Below the pieces are notes generated by a model. That model had not been told where the DNA came from. It did no database searches and was given only the letters and a program-made list of their open reading frames with translations. This document shows, piece by piece, positions 1 to 9,001 of a stretch of 64,000 bases of DNA (the stretch's first letter is position 1; each line of letters begins with the position of its first letter). The position numbers were made by a program, and so were the translations under genes. Origin of the DNA: Oceanococcus sp051252075 (GTDB taxonomy: Bacteria > Pseudomonadota > Gammaproteobacteria > Nevskiales > Oceanococcaceae); NCBI GenBank assembly GCA_051252075.1, contig JBPOFU010000002.1, positions 62,001-126,000 on the forward strand, read 5' to 3'.

Positions 1-1434
1 GGTGGTGGCAACAGCCAAGTCCGATGATTTTTCACCACGAATAACTTCAACCAGCGGCATTTTGTGCACAGGATTGAAGAAATGCATGCCGCAGAAATTT
101 TCTGGGCGTTTCAGTGCTTGTGCCAAATACGAAATTGAAATGGTCGACGTGTTGGACGCGATGATGGCATCGTCTTTCACATACTCTTCCACTTCCGCCA
201 AAACCGCGTGCTTCACTTTGGGGTTTTCAACCACAGCCTCGACCACGATGTCGACGCCTTTGAAATCACCATAGTTTAAGGTCGCACGAATATTGGCCAG
301 GGCTTGGCCCATTTTGGCCGCATCGATTTTGCCGCGCTTCACCAACTTGGCCAGCAATTTGTTGGCTTCGGACAGACCCAACTGCAACTGCGGCTCGGCA
401 ATGTCCTTCATAACGATAGGCGTGCCCTTGGATGCGGACTGATAGGCGATACCACCGCCCATAATACCTGCCCCCAATACCGCCGCCAGATCCACTTTGT
501 TGGCGGCTTTAGTCGCGCCTTTGGCTTTCTTCTTCAACAATTGATCATTGAGGAATAAACCAATAAGGCTGGCTGCCGCACTGGTCTTGGCGACTTTGAC
601 AAAGGCTTCATGCTCGCATTTCAGCGCGCCGTCACGATCTTTGCCTGCACCTTTTTGTATGGATTTCACTGCAGTCAATGGCGCGGGGTAATTCTTACCG
701 GCCTGACCTGCGATAAACCCTTTGGCCGTTTCGAACACCATCATGGATTCGATCATGTTCAATTTCAGCTTGCCGGTTTTCTGCGCACGGCGAGCCTTCC
801 AGTCAAACTTGCCGGCGATGGCGTCATTGAGCAAACCTAAGGCTGCATCACGGACCACATCTACAGAGGTCACCGCATCAACGGCATGATTCTTCAGTGC
901 GTCATCGGCTTTCTGTGGCTTGCCACTGGCAATCCATTCAATCGCATTGTCGGCACCAATCAAGCGCGGCAAACGCACCGTGCCACCAAAGCCAGGGATA
1001 ATCCCTAGCTTCACTTCGGGCAAGCCGATTTGTGCGCTGTCCGCCATAACGCGGTAATCCGTCGACAGGGCCATTTCCAGGCCGCCACCAAAGGCAATAC
1101 CGTTTATTGCGGTCACACTGGGAAAAGGCAGGTCTTCAATCGTGTTGAAAATCGCATTCGATTGTTCACACCATTGAATCAGCTCCTCACCTGGGAGTTG
1201 GAAGCTTTCACCAAACTCGGTGATATCTGCGCCAACAATAAATACGCCCTTGGCACTGCTAACCAACAAGCCTTTTACATCGTTTGCCTGGGCCAACTGG
1301 TCGCCAACGGCTTTCAACTCTTCTACGGTCAGCCGGTTGAACTTGTTGACTGATTCACCTTGCAAGTCAAAAACTAGCTCGGCGATTCCGTCACCCAGCA
1401 TCTTGACCTGCAGGGCCTGTCCCTGAAATTCCAT
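1..1434 (-). CDS. fadB: Fatty acid oxidation complex subunit alpha FadB (partial, N-terminal 478 residues)
   Basis: This is the multifunctional beta-oxidation subunit (enoyl-CoA hydratase/isomerase plus 3-hydroxyacyl-CoA dehydrogenase); the 3' third lies beyond the window edge. The hydratase domain (about 1-190) has the GGGLE and GLPEVKLG segments with the two catalytic glutamates near residues 120 and 140. The NAD-binding GAGIMGGG motif sits near residue 320, and GMHFFNPVH carries the dehydrogenase histidine near 450. The layout matches E. coli FadB (729 aa), so roughly 65% is visible. The ATG follows GGAG by six bases. A TAATAT -10-like hexamer lies upstream on the minus strand (1498-1503) without a clear -35. 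fadA would be expected off the left edge; this is not seen. Confidence 0.95.
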   Translation of the reverse strand, partial: MEFQGQALQVKMLGDGIAELVFDLQGESVNKFNRLTVEELKAVGDQLAQANDVKGLLVSSAKGVFIVGADITEFGESFQLPGEELIQWCEQSNAIFNTIEDLPFPSVTAINGIAFGGGLEMALSTDYRVMADSAQIGLPEVKLGIIPGFGGTVRLPRLIGADNAIEWIASGKPQKADDALKNHAVDAVTSVDVVRDAALGLLNDAIAGKFDWKARRAQKTGKLKLNMIESMMVFETAKGFIAGQAGKNYPAPLTAVKSIQKGAGKDRDGALKCEHEAFVKVAKTSAAASLIGLFLNDQLLKKKAKGATKAANKVDLAAVLGAGIMGGGIAYQSASKGTPIVMKDIAEPQLQLGLSEANKLLAKLVKRGKIDAAKMGQALANIRATLNYGDFKGVDIVVEAVVENPKVKHAVLAEVEEYVKDDAIIASNTSTISISYLAQALKRPENFCGMHFFNPVHKMPLVEVIRGEKSSDLAVATT

Positions 1435-1566
1435 GCTTTGCTCCAAAGTCTTATCGAATCACGGCAACGCAGGCATCACCGCGAAAATGGGTCGCACATA
1501 TTAACAGTGCTAGCCGACATAGCCAGAAAGCGGGCAGCACGATGCAATTTGAGTCCTAGCATTCTT

Positions 1567-1596
1567 TTGACAGTTCTGCATAGGCAGGCCTAAACT
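1567..1596 (+). promoter_or_regulatory. Sigma70-type promoter of the AlgP-like gene
   Basis: A perfect TTGACA at 1567-1572 is followed after 18 bases by TAAACT at 1591-1596. It lies about 50 bases ahead of the AlgP-like start codon. No other good promoter was seen in the 213-base fadB/algP divergent gap. Confidence 0.55.
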
Positions 1597-1647
1597 GCTC
1601 CTGCATTTTTCTTTTAGTCTGAATAGCTTGCGCACAGGGGACAATCC

Positions 1648-2499
1648 ATGGCTGCAAAAAAGAAGTTAAAGGACATTAAGTCCAAAATTGACGAGCTTCG
1701 TCACGTCGTCACCAGTGGTTTCGAAAAGCTCGTTGAACACGAACTGAACGGACTCAAAAATCACTACACGGAATTGCAAAAAAGCCTGAAGGCCGCAAGC
1801 AAAGCTGGCAGTGTAAAGGGTGCAGCGAAAGCGCAGCTGGAAGCGATGCAGTCAGCAATGGATCGTATTCTGGATAATCTGAAAGAGACTGCCGACATCA
1901 TTGGCGACACCCGCGATGAAATTTCCAAGCTCACCGGAAAAGCGGTGAAAGCCGCAAAAGCGGCTCCAGCGAAGAAAGCCGCCCCGGCCAAAAAGCCTGC
2001 TCCCGCAAAAGCAGCCGCTAAAAAAGCCAGCACAACAACGAAGAAAGTCGCAGCGAAAGCAAAACCCGCCGCCGCTGCCGCGAAGAAAAAGGCCTCAGCT
2101 GCAGCCAGCACTGCGAAGAAACGCGCAAGCACAACGGCAAAAAAAGCCACCACCAGCGCACGTAAAACCAGCACAGCCGTGAAGAAGAAGGCCAGCACCA
2201 CAGCGAAGAAAACGGCAACTGCAGCAAAACCTGCAGCCAAAGCCGCGTCCACGCGCACCAGTGCAGCAGCCAAGAAAGCAACAACAACGGCTCGTAAGAC
2301 AGCCACTCGCGCTACAACGGCGGCTAAAAAATCCACGACAGCGGCCACCACCGCAGCGAAGAAAACCACCGCGGCGGCTAAAACCACTGCGGCTAGTGCG
2401 CGTAAGTCAGTGGCGTCTCGGGCACAAGCTGCCACCTCCAGAGCGAAGGCTGCGACCAGTCAAGCGAAGACAACGACGCCTAGCAAAAAAACCAGCTAG
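1648..2499 (+). CDS. AlgP-like / histone H1-like Lys-Ala-rich DNA-binding protein
   Basis: A 283-residue protein with two parts. Residues 1-95 are helical and probably coiled coil, with heptad-like leucines and a central KAASKAG stretch. Residues 96-283 are almost entirely Ala, Lys, Thr, Ser and Pro, in irregular KKA, TTAKK and KPAA-type units, as in eukaryotic histone H1 tails. This layout matches the Pseudomonas AlgP/AlgR3 family, whose basic tail binds DNA and which has been linked to alginate gene regulation. Here no alginate gene is nearby, so nucleoid association is the safer role. The tail is rich in Thr/Ser rather than the regular KPAA repeats of P. aeruginosa. The gene has its own promoter and terminator. 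The long open frame on the opposite strand is a by-product of the biased composition. Confidence 0.8.
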   Translation: MAAKKKLKDIKSKIDELRHVVTSGFEKLVEHELNGLKNHYTELQKSLKAASKAGSVKGAAKAQLEAMQSAMDRILDNLKETADIIGDTRDEISKLTGKAVKAAKAAPAKKAAPAKKPAPAKAAAKKASTTTKKVAAKAKPAAAAAKKKASAAASTAKKRASTTAKKATTSARKTSTAVKKKASTTAKKTATAAKPAAKAASTRTSAAAKKATTTARKTATRATTAAKKSTTAATTAAKKTTAAAKTTAASARKSVASRAQAATSRAKAATSQAKTTTPSKKTS

Positions 2500-2517
2500 G
2501 CTAACTTCGATTATGAA

Positions 2518-2546
2518 AAACGGCGCATTCAATGCGCCGTTTTTTT
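2518..2546 (+). terminator. Rho-independent terminator after the AlgP-like gene
   Basis: A perfect GC-rich inverted repeat (CGGCGCATT / AATGCGCCG, extended by AAA/TTT) ends in a run of seven T at 2540-2546. It lies 20 bases after the stop codon. Confidence 0.9.
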
Positions 2547-2572
2547 ATGCCCAAAATTTATCGCCATGATGC

Positions 2573-3283
2573 TTACACACGATCTAACACCCACGCTTCC
2601 ACCCTGTCCTGCTGTTCAAACCAAAGTGGCAATACCAGCTGGGGCCACCCCTGAACATATTGCAAACTGCCGATTCCGAAACTGTATTCCCCATCCAGAG
2701 CACAGCCTTCTACGTCCAAACTCACTGCATATATATTGTCAGCAGCATCCGGAATGTTGAGCTGACCAAAATATGCGCAACCGGCATCATCATAGCCCTC
2801 GATGAAACCCTGTACATCAATGGACAAACTCAGCTGAAAGTCCAAATTATCCAGATAGTACAAACCCGCGACATCGTAGTACGACGCCCCTTGATAGCTA
2901 CGCGCCAGGTCGTAGAACAGGCTCATTTGGCCATCGTCTTGATTGGAGAGTAAGTCCGCCTCCATCACGTCCCCGGGATCGGCATAGCCCAATACGCTGT
3001 AATCCTGGCCCCGCTCTCCTGCCTCTCCACGCATGGCCAGGATGCCCGCCAGTTGGCCATCATCAAGAACCAGCTCACCGGAATGGGCACGCCGCTTATC
3101 TTGGCTCACGGCGAGCAACAATCCATCCAATACATGTGCCTGCATGGACTCCAAGCCTTTCGCGTCACTCACAGAACCGCGCCACACACCGTTCAAATCT
3201 TGGGTGCTAGAAGCAGGGCTGTACTCGCTGCCTTGGCATGCGCTCAAACACACAGCCAATAAGGTGATACCAATTTTGTACAT
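2573..3283 (-). CDS. Predicted lipoprotein, unknown function
   Basis: A 236-residue protein with a short lipoprotein signal (lipobox LSAC within the first 18 residues) and a Gly/Asp/Tyr-rich mature part that looks beta-rich. I recognise no family. A GTG three codons upstream (3292) would extend the frame, but AAGAG lies eight bases ahead of the ATG at 3283 and only one base ahead of the GTG, so the ATG is preferred. The mature part contains paired Cys near DDAGCAYFG and VEGCALDGEYSFG. It is convergent with the AlgP-like gene beyond the latter's terminator and is followed upstream by the GNAT-family gene on the same strand. Confidence 0.7.
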   Translation of the reverse strand: MYKIGITLLAVCLSACQGSEYSPASSTQDLNGVWRGSVSDAKGLESMQAHVLDGLLLAVSQDKRRAHSGELVLDDGQLAGILAMRGEAGERGQDYSVLGYADPGDVMEADLLSNQDDGQMSLFYDLARSYQGASYYDVAGLYYLDNLDFQLSLSIDVQGFIEGYDDAGCAYFGQLNIPDAADNIYAVSLDVEGCALDGEYSFGIGSLQYVQGWPQLVLPLWFEQQDRVEAWVLDRV

Positions 3284-3364
3284 AGCCAACACTCTTGAGG
3301 GATTTGACTATGTAACGCAGCGAGCGGCGCTCGGTTGACTTGCCCGCCACAGATACGGGCAGGA

Positions 3365-4405
3365 TCACACGCTTTCGCTGCGATACGCACTGTGCGATTG
3401 AGCCTGTAAAAAATGCTGCTGCAAAACGGCACGCTCGCGGGCAAAGGCTTTGTCCAAGATGGTGTGGAAACGCGGGTCCAAAAACATATGCATGGAGTGA
3501 CTCAGGCTTGGCTCAAAACCTCGCAAGACGCGATGGCTACCCTGCACACCGGCATCAAAAATCTGCAGGCCGTGCTTGATGCAGTATTCGATACCTTGGT
3601 AATAGCACAGTTCAAAGTGCAGCTTTTCACCGTCTATAGCGCTGCCCCAATGTCGCCCGTACAAGGCCTGGCCATCACAAAAATAAAAGGCAATGGCCTT
3701 GATTTGATCTCGTTCTCGCGCGAGACAAAATTGCATAGCACGCGGCAAAGCTGCTCCCCAAGCGCGTAAGCAGGCTTCGTTCAAATAGGGCTCCTGACCC
3801 CGTACCGCATAAGTACGCGCATATAAGCGAAATATCTGTGACCACTCTTCATCGCGTATGTCTGCCGCCGCCCGCCAGGAAATATCCAAATTCAAGGCGG
3901 CAACAGCGCGACGCTCAGTACGTAAATTCTTACGCTTTTTACTTTGCAGCGCAGCAAGAAAATCGTCGAAGCTCGCATAGTCTCGATTGTGCCACTGGTA
4001 GCGAATATCTTGACGCTGCGCCCAGCCCTGTTCGCTCAAGCTTTGACGATCCTGTTCATTCACAAAAAGCACGTGCACTGACGAGGTCGCATGTTCTTGC
4101 GCCAGGGCAACTAGCTGCTGCGGACTACGCCCCAATAATCGCGGCCCAACGACCGGTGTAAACGGCACGGCACACACCAGCTTAGGATAATAATTCAGGC
4201 CTGATTGCTCGTACGCTTGGGCAATTTCAAAGTCGAATACGAACTCACCCCAAGAGTGCTGCTTGAGATACAGCGCATCGCCACCGCTGGGTATGCTTTG
4301 CCAGCCACATGCGCTCGCCGCACAACCGCTTTGCTGCAAGGCTTGCAAATAGGCGGGTTGCACAAACAAATCACCAAAGCTCGGCTTGTTAACGGATTCC
4401 GTCAT
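3365..4405 (-). CDS. GNAT-family N-acyltransferase of the COG3146/DUF482 group
   Basis: A 346-residue soluble protein resembling the COG3146 family (GNAT fold, often labelled peptidoglycan-biosynthesis-like or DUF482). Recognisable family features are the early YYPKLVCAVPFTPVVGPR segment, the LQSKKRKNLRTERR basic motif near residue 155, and the late block CYYQGIEYCI..GLQIFDAGVQGSH. No signal peptide or membrane segment is visible. The substrate is not known, so no reaction is assigned. It is transcribed divergently from the lipoprotein gene at 4444 with only 38 bases between start codons. Confidence 0.8.
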   Translation of the reverse strand: MTESVNKPSFGDLFVQPAYLQALQQSGCAASACGWQSIPSGGDALYLKQHSWGEFVFDFEIAQAYEQSGLNYYPKLVCAVPFTPVVGPRLLGRSPQQLVALAQEHATSSVHVLFVNEQDRQSLSEQGWAQRQDIRYQWHNRDYASFDDFLAALQSKKRKNLRTERRAVAALNLDISWRAAADIRDEEWSQIFRLYARTYAVRGQEPYLNEACLRAWGAALPRAMQFCLARERDQIKAIAFYFCDGQALYGRHWGSAIDGEKLHFELCYYQGIEYCIKHGLQIFDAGVQGSHRVLRGFEPSLSHSMHMFLDPRFHTILDKAFARERAVLQQHFLQAQSHSAYRSESV

Positions 4406-4443
4406 AGAATGCGGGATACCAGTGAATCATTAGGAAAGGCTGC

Positions 4444-5433
4444 ATGCTACCCGTAAAAAATTTTGCCATCGCCCTGTTCGTCATCGGGCTAGCCGCCTGC
4501 GGCGGAAGTCGTGAGGACAATTCCAGCGAAGACACGGTTGATTTGTGCGTGAATTCACAATGTGGCGAAGTGATAGAAATTGCCAGCATCCCCGACGCAG
4601 AGAATATTCATTTCACTGAGCAAGGCCGTTTATTCGTCACCGGCGGTGGCAATGCGCATGAAATCATCCAACACAGTGACGACAGCTATGAAGCTGTGCC
4701 ACTCACCGAAGGGGGATGTAATTTCACCGGCATGGCGCAAAAAGGCGACACGATGTATTTCGTCTGCGGTGACGGTCAATTGTTTGCAGGCAAGTTGGAT
4801 GACATCAGTAATCTGCAGCTGATTTATCAAATGCAAGGCATGTGCATTGCCAACGGCACAGCGCTCGGCCCCGATGGCAATCTCTATGTGGTCGATGAGC
4901 CGCTAAATCCCGCGTGCATCGTGCTGGACCCTAAAATCGTCCGGCTCAACATCGATCCCGCCAACAGCATGGCCATACTCAAGCAAGAAACTTGGCTGCC
5001 CAGCAGCGGGCTGGGCTTGCTGTCCTTGGGTGTGGGCGATGATTTACGCTTCCCCAACGGCCTCGCCATTTTGGGCTCACGTTTTTACAGCACCGATGGC
5101 GGCACGATTTTCTATGTTGATCTGTTGGATGACGGCACAGCCGGTCCCGTCACATCTATCTTCTTCGAACCGACCGCACATGATGATTTGAGCATTGCGG
5201 GCGATAGCTTGTTGGTCACAGACTTCTTTGGTGGGCGCATTTTCCAACTCTCATTGGATGGGGAAATTTTGCAAGAGACCAACCTACTGACCTTCGATTC
5301 GCCATCCGCGGTACAGCAGGCACGCCCGCCCATGTTCCGCGCGGACGATATCTTGGTGACTGAAAAAGGTGTTTTGTTGGAACAAAACCTACCCATCGAT
5401 GTACTCAGTCTGTTTCGGCGCACATCGGAATAA
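4444..5433 (+). CDS. Predicted lipoprotein with SMP-30/beta-propeller-like character
   Basis: A 329-residue protein. The signal peptide ends in lipobox LAAC (Cys near residue 19), followed by GGSREDNSS, which suggests outer-membrane anchoring. The body has repeated short strands with LGPDGNLYVVD, DLRFPNGLAIL and DDLSIAGDSLLVTDFFGG, typical of six-bladed propellers of the SMP-30/gluconolactonase/strictosidine-synthase type, where such motifs line the metal site. I cannot name a substrate. AGGAAAGG precedes the ATG. The gene ends two bases from the convergent bkdC end, with no terminator visible between. Confidence 0.65.
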   Translation: MLPVKNFAIALFVIGLAACGGSREDNSSEDTVDLCVNSQCGEVIEIASIPDAENIHFTEQGRLFVTGGGNAHEIIQHSDDSYEAVPLTEGGCNFTGMAQKGDTMYFVCGDGQLFAGKLDDISNLQLIYQMQGMCIANGTALGPDGNLYVVDEPLNPACIVLDPKIVRLNIDPANSMAILKQETWLPSSGLGLLSLGVGDDLRFPNGLAILGSRFYSTDGGTIFYVDLLDDGTAGPVTSIFFEPTAHDDLSIAGDSLLVTDFFGGRIFQLSLDGEILQETNLLTFDSPSAVQQARPPMFRADDILVTEKGVLLEQNLPIDVLSLFRRTSE

Positions 5434-5435
5434 GC

Positions 5436-6722
5436 CTAAAGAAACAAAGTGGCGGGATGCTCCAAGCAAGCTTTGATGGCCTGAATAAACGAGGCCGCAT
5501 CCCAGCCATCAACAATCCGATGGTCGAAAGATGAGGACAGGTTCATCATCAGGCGAGGTACCACAACGCCGTTTTTAAATACCGGACGCTCGACCATTTT
5601 GTTGACGCCAACGATGGCCACCTCAGGAGCATTGATCACTGGTGTGGACATGATGCCGCCCATAGGCCCCAAACTGGAAATAGTAATGGTCGAGCCACTC
5701 AGTTCCTCGCGGCTGGCACGGCCTTTTCGCGATGCATCGGCCAAGCGCCGAATCTGTGCCGCACTACCCCACAAATCTAAAGCCTCGGCATGATGAACCA
5801 CAGGAACGACTAGACCTTGATCGGTTTGCGCAGCGATGCCCACGTGCACGGCGTCGTAACGGTTCAATACGCCTAGCTCATCATCGTAGCGCGCGTTCAT
5901 GCGCGGAAACTCTGGCATCACCTTCACCAAGGCACGCATAAGGAACGGCAGCATGGTCAGCTTAGCTTGGCTTTCATCACGATGCGCATTGAGATGTAAA
6001 CGCAAAGCCTCTAACTCGGTAACATCCACCTCTTCGACATAAGCGAAATGCGGAATGCGCTGCTTGGTCTGCTGCATCGCCTGCGCGATCTTACGGCGCA
6101 GACCAATAATGGGAATCTGCTCGACTCCATCGGCCGCTGACGTCACAGGCGTGGCAGCGCGCTGAGGCGCTGGCGCAGCTCCCTTGACCTGCCACTGATC
6201 TAAATCGGCATGCGTGATGCGCTGTTGCGGCCCCGTGCCAGCAACATCACGCAGATCCACACCCAAGTCGCGCGCACGTTTACGCACCGCCGGTGATGCC
6301 AAGGGTTTATGACCGTCCAGGTGCATACGCAAAGACGCCTGCCCCGTCACTGCAGCTGGTTTACTCAGCCGCGGTTTCTCCGTCGCGGCTTGCTGCGCTG
6401 GTGCGACTTCAACAACCGCTTGCGGCGCCGGAGAATTTCCCTTTACAGTGCCTGTTTCGGTCGCGGGAACCACGGCATCAGCATCCGTTTCTATTTCTAA
6501 CAGCGCTCCGCCTACGGCTACCATCTCGCCAGCCTTGCCCATCAAGGTTTTGACGGTGCCGGCGACCGGCGATGGAATCTCGACCGCCGCTTTGTCGGTC
6601 AGCATGTCGCACAGCGGTTGATCTTCACTGACCACATCGCCGACGGCAACTTTCCATTCTGCGATCTCTGCTTCTGCAATGCCCTCACCAATGTCCGGCA
6701 ATTTGAAGGTATGAATACTCAT
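5436..6722 (-). CDS. bkdC: Branched-chain 2-oxoacid dehydrogenase E2 (dihydrolipoyl transacylase)
   Basis: The E2 core of the branched-chain keto-acid dehydrogenase complex (428 aa) transfers acyl groups from lipoyl-lysine to CoA. Domains in order: one lipoyl domain (1-78) with lipoyl Lys44 in MLTDKA; a Pro/Ala/Thr linker; the peripheral subunit-binding domain at about 142-177 (ASPAVRKRARDLGVD); and the catalytic domain, with HRIVDGWD near residue 403 providing the HxxxDG motif. The start overlaps the E1beta stop as TAATG, implying translational coupling. No E3 (lipoamide dehydrogenase) gene follows, so the complex probably borrows the housekeeping Lpd; this is inference. Confidence 0.93.
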   Translation of the reverse strand: MSIHTFKLPDIGEGIAEAEIAEWKVAVGDVVSEDQPLCDMLTDKAAVEIPSPVAGTVKTLMGKAGEMVAVGGALLEIETDADAVVPATETGTVKGNSPAPQAVVEVAPAQQAATEKPRLSKPAAVTGQASLRMHLDGHKPLASPAVRKRARDLGVDLRDVAGTGPQQRITHADLDQWQVKGAAPAPQRAATPVTSAADGVEQIPIIGLRRKIAQAMQQTKQRIPHFAYVEEVDVTELEALRLHLNAHRDESQAKLTMLPFLMRALVKVMPEFPRMNARYDDELGVLNRYDAVHVGIAAQTDQGLVVPVVHHAEALDLWGSAAQIRRLADASRKGRASREELSGSTITISSLGPMGGIMSTPVINAPEVAIVGVNKMVERPVFKNGVVVPRLMMNLSSSFDHRIVDGWDAASFIQAIKACLEHPATLFL

Positions 6723-7738
6723 TACTGCGCCTCCAAGACTTTGCTTATCGCCGCTTTAAGGCGCTTAGGGCCAGGGAAATACTCCCATTCGAAAGCATGC
6801 GGATACGGCGTATCCCAACCGGTCACGCGTTCTATCGGCGCTTCCAAATGATAGAAACAATATTCCTGCACTTCGGCAATCAACTCCGCACCAAAACCTG
6901 AGGTGCGGGTCGCTTCATGAATAATCACGCAGCGCCCCGTTTTTTGTACCGACTCAACGATGGCGTCGGTATCCAGAGGAATGATGCTGCGCAGATCGAT
7001 AATTTCAGCGTCCACCTGCATCTCTTTCACCGCCGCTTCAGCAACGTGCACCATGGTGCCGTAAGCCAAAATCGTCAGCGCTTCTCCGGGGCGAATAATT
7101 TTCGCTTTGCCCAAGGGGATCGAGTAATAGTCTTCCGGCACTTCACCCAGTGGATGCTTAGCCCACGGCGTCAGTGGTTGATCGTGATAGCCCTCAAAAG
7201 GCCCGTTGTAAATGCGTTTCGGCTCGAAGAACAGCACAGGGTCGTCATCTTCTATCGCGGAGATCAGCAAACCTTTGGCATCGTAGGGATTTGACGGGAT
7301 CACCGTTTTCAAACCACACACGTGAGAGAACACCCCTTCTGGAGACTGGCTGTGAGTTTGCCCGCCGTAAATGCCGCCACCGACTGGAGAACGCACGGTG
7401 ATGGGGGCAAAAAACTCGCCACCAGAGCGATAACGCAAACGCGCCGCTTCGGATACCAGTTGATCAAAGGCCGGATAGATGTAATCGGCAAATTGGATTT
7501 CTGCGACCGGTCGTAGGCCATAAACACCCATGCCCACCGCCATACCAACGATGCCCGATTCTGAGATCGGGGTATCAAAACAACGCTGCTTGCCGTACTT
7601 CTTTTGCAAGCCTGCGGTAGCGCGAAACACCCCTCCAAAATAGCCGACGTCTTCGCCAAAAGTGACCACATCTGGGTCACGTTCCATCATCAAATCCAAG
7701 GCGGAATTGATGGCCTGAATCATATTCATACGTGCCAT
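6722..7738 (-). CDS. bkdA2: Branched-chain 2-oxoacid dehydrogenase E1 beta
   Basis: The beta subunit of the thiamine-diphosphate decarboxylase, 338 aa from the chosen start. Family hallmarks are FGEDVGYFGG near the N-terminus, FDTPISESGIVGMAVGMG, EIQFADYI, the TVRSPVGGGIYGG loop, and HEATRTSGFGAE in the C-terminal transketolase-like half. The frame stays open upstream into bkdA1, but the ATG at 7738 lies one base after the bkdA1 stop (TAAGATG), which fits coupled translation and the usual family N-terminus MNMIQAIN. It pairs with the E1 alpha gene immediately upstream. Confidence 0.93.
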   Translation of the reverse strand: MARMNMIQAINSALDLMMERDPDVVTFGEDVGYFGGVFRATAGLQKKYGKQRCFDTPISESGIVGMAVGMGVYGLRPVAEIQFADYIYPAFDQLVSEAARLRYRSGGEFFAPITVRSPVGGGIYGGQTHSQSPEGVFSHVCGLKTVIPSNPYDAKGLLISAIEDDDPVLFFEPKRIYNGPFEGYHDQPLTPWAKHPLGEVPEDYYSIPLGKAKIIRPGEALTILAYGTMVHVAEAAVKEMQVDAEIIDLRSIIPLDTDAIVESVQKTGRCVIIHEATRTSGFGAELIAEVQEYCFYHLEAPIERVTGWDTPYPHAFEWEYFPGPKRLKAAISKVLEAQ

Positions 7739-7739
7739 C

Positions 7740-8969
7740 TTAGTACCCCGACTCTTCACGCTGCCGACGCAAATGCGGTGGCAACTCTTTGAACACATCC
7801 TCAAACATGGAGGAGGGACTGCACGGCGGCGTACCCAGGGTGCCGTGACTTTCTGCTTCTTTCAGATCCGCCAAAACGCGGGCATCCAATTCAGCCTCCA
7901 AAGCGATGTGACGCTCCTCGTCCCATTCTCCCAAAGCAATCAAATGCAGCTTCATACGATTGATCGGATCACCCAGCGGCCAATTGGTGGCCTCAATAGC
8001 GGAACGATAGGCAGATGGATCATCCGAGCTGGAATGCGCCGCCTGCCTATAGGTATACAACTCAATCAGCGTGGGGCCTAAGTTTCTACGCGCCCGCTCA
8101 GCGGCCCATTGAGTCACCGCATAAACGGCCAAGAAATCATTGCCGTCGACGCGCAGACCGGGTATACCGTAACCAATGGCACGCGCCGCAAAGGTGGATT
8201 GCTCACCACCCGCAATCGCCTGAAAGCTGGAAATCGCATATTGGTTATTGGTGACATTGAGTATCACCGGCGCTTGATATACGGAAGCGAAAGTTAAAGC
8301 ATTGTGGAAGTCGGATTCAGCGGTGGTGCCGTCGCCAATCCAAGCCGCGGCGATGCGAGAATCGCCTTTGTAGGCGGAGGCCATAGCCCAGCCCACGGCC
8401 TGTGGGTACTGCGTGCAGAGGTTGCCGGATATCGAGAAAAAGCCCTTCTCTGCCACTGAATACATAATCGGCAATTGCCGCCCTTTGAGCCTGTCCATGG
8501 GATTGTTGAAGATCTGACACATCATCTCCACCATGGAATGACCGCGTGCAATCAACATGGATTGCTGGCGATAACTGGGGAACAACATGTCCTCATCGTC
8601 CAAGGCATAGGCTTGCGCTACCCCACAAGCTTCCTCGCCGGTACATTGCATGTAGAAACTGGTCTTACCCTGACGCTGGGTTTTCAACATACGCACATCG
8701 AAGGCGCGGGTCAGCATCATGTCGTACAGGCCATCACGCAATCGCTGGGCATCCAAACCCGGATCCCATTCCCCAACCGCTTGGTGCTCATCGTCGAGTA
8801 CACGAATTAAGGTGAAGGGGTAATCACGCAGCTTGTCATCCGGCGTATCTACGGCCGGTTTGGCCACCACCCCAGCATCCACGATGATGAAATCAGAAAA
8901 GTCCGACTCCTCACCGGGGCGGGCTGGCGGCTCAGGAATGTGCAATTTGAGTTTGTATTTTTTGTCCAT
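7740..8969 (-). CDS. bkdA1: Branched-chain 2-oxoacid dehydrogenase E1 alpha
   Basis: A 409-residue thiamine-diphosphate-binding subunit that decarboxylates the oxo-acids of Val, Leu and Ile. The ThDP motif begins GDGTTAESDFHNAL and ends in NVTNNQYAIS, the spacing expected for the GDG-x(~30)-NN motif. FPSYRQQSML and the phosphorylation-loop region YRQAAHSSSDDPSAYR are also present; the SSDDPS segment is strongly conserved in BCKDH E1 alpha. The ATG has GGAG six bases upstream. It lies 32 bases after the leucine dehydrogenase gene in the same operon. Confidence 0.94.
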   Translation of the reverse strand: MDKKYKLKLHIPEPPARPGEESDFSDFIIVDAGVVAKPAVDTPDDKLRDYPFTLIRVLDDEHQAVGEWDPGLDAQRLRDGLYDMMLTRAFDVRMLKTQRQGKTSFYMQCTGEEACGVAQAYALDDEDMLFPSYRQQSMLIARGHSMVEMMCQIFNNPMDRLKGRQLPIMYSVAEKGFFSISGNLCTQYPQAVGWAMASAYKGDSRIAAAWIGDGTTAESDFHNALTFASVYQAPVILNVTNNQYAISSFQAIAGGEQSTFAARAIGYGIPGLRVDGNDFLAVYAVTQWAAERARRNLGPTLIELYTYRQAAHSSSDDPSAYRSAIEATNWPLGDPINRMKLHLIALGEWDEERHIALEAELDARVLADLKEAESHGTLGTPPCSPSSMFEDVFKELPPHLRRQREESGY

Positions 8970-9001
8970 GTCTCGCTCCGTTCCTGCTGATTTTTATTGC
9001 T

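Noticed and set aside
1764..2435. 223-residue open frame on the minus strand opposite the AlgP-like gene
   Set aside because: It is an Ala/Val/Phe-rich antisense shadow created by the Lys/Ala codon bias; it has no ribosome site and no family features.
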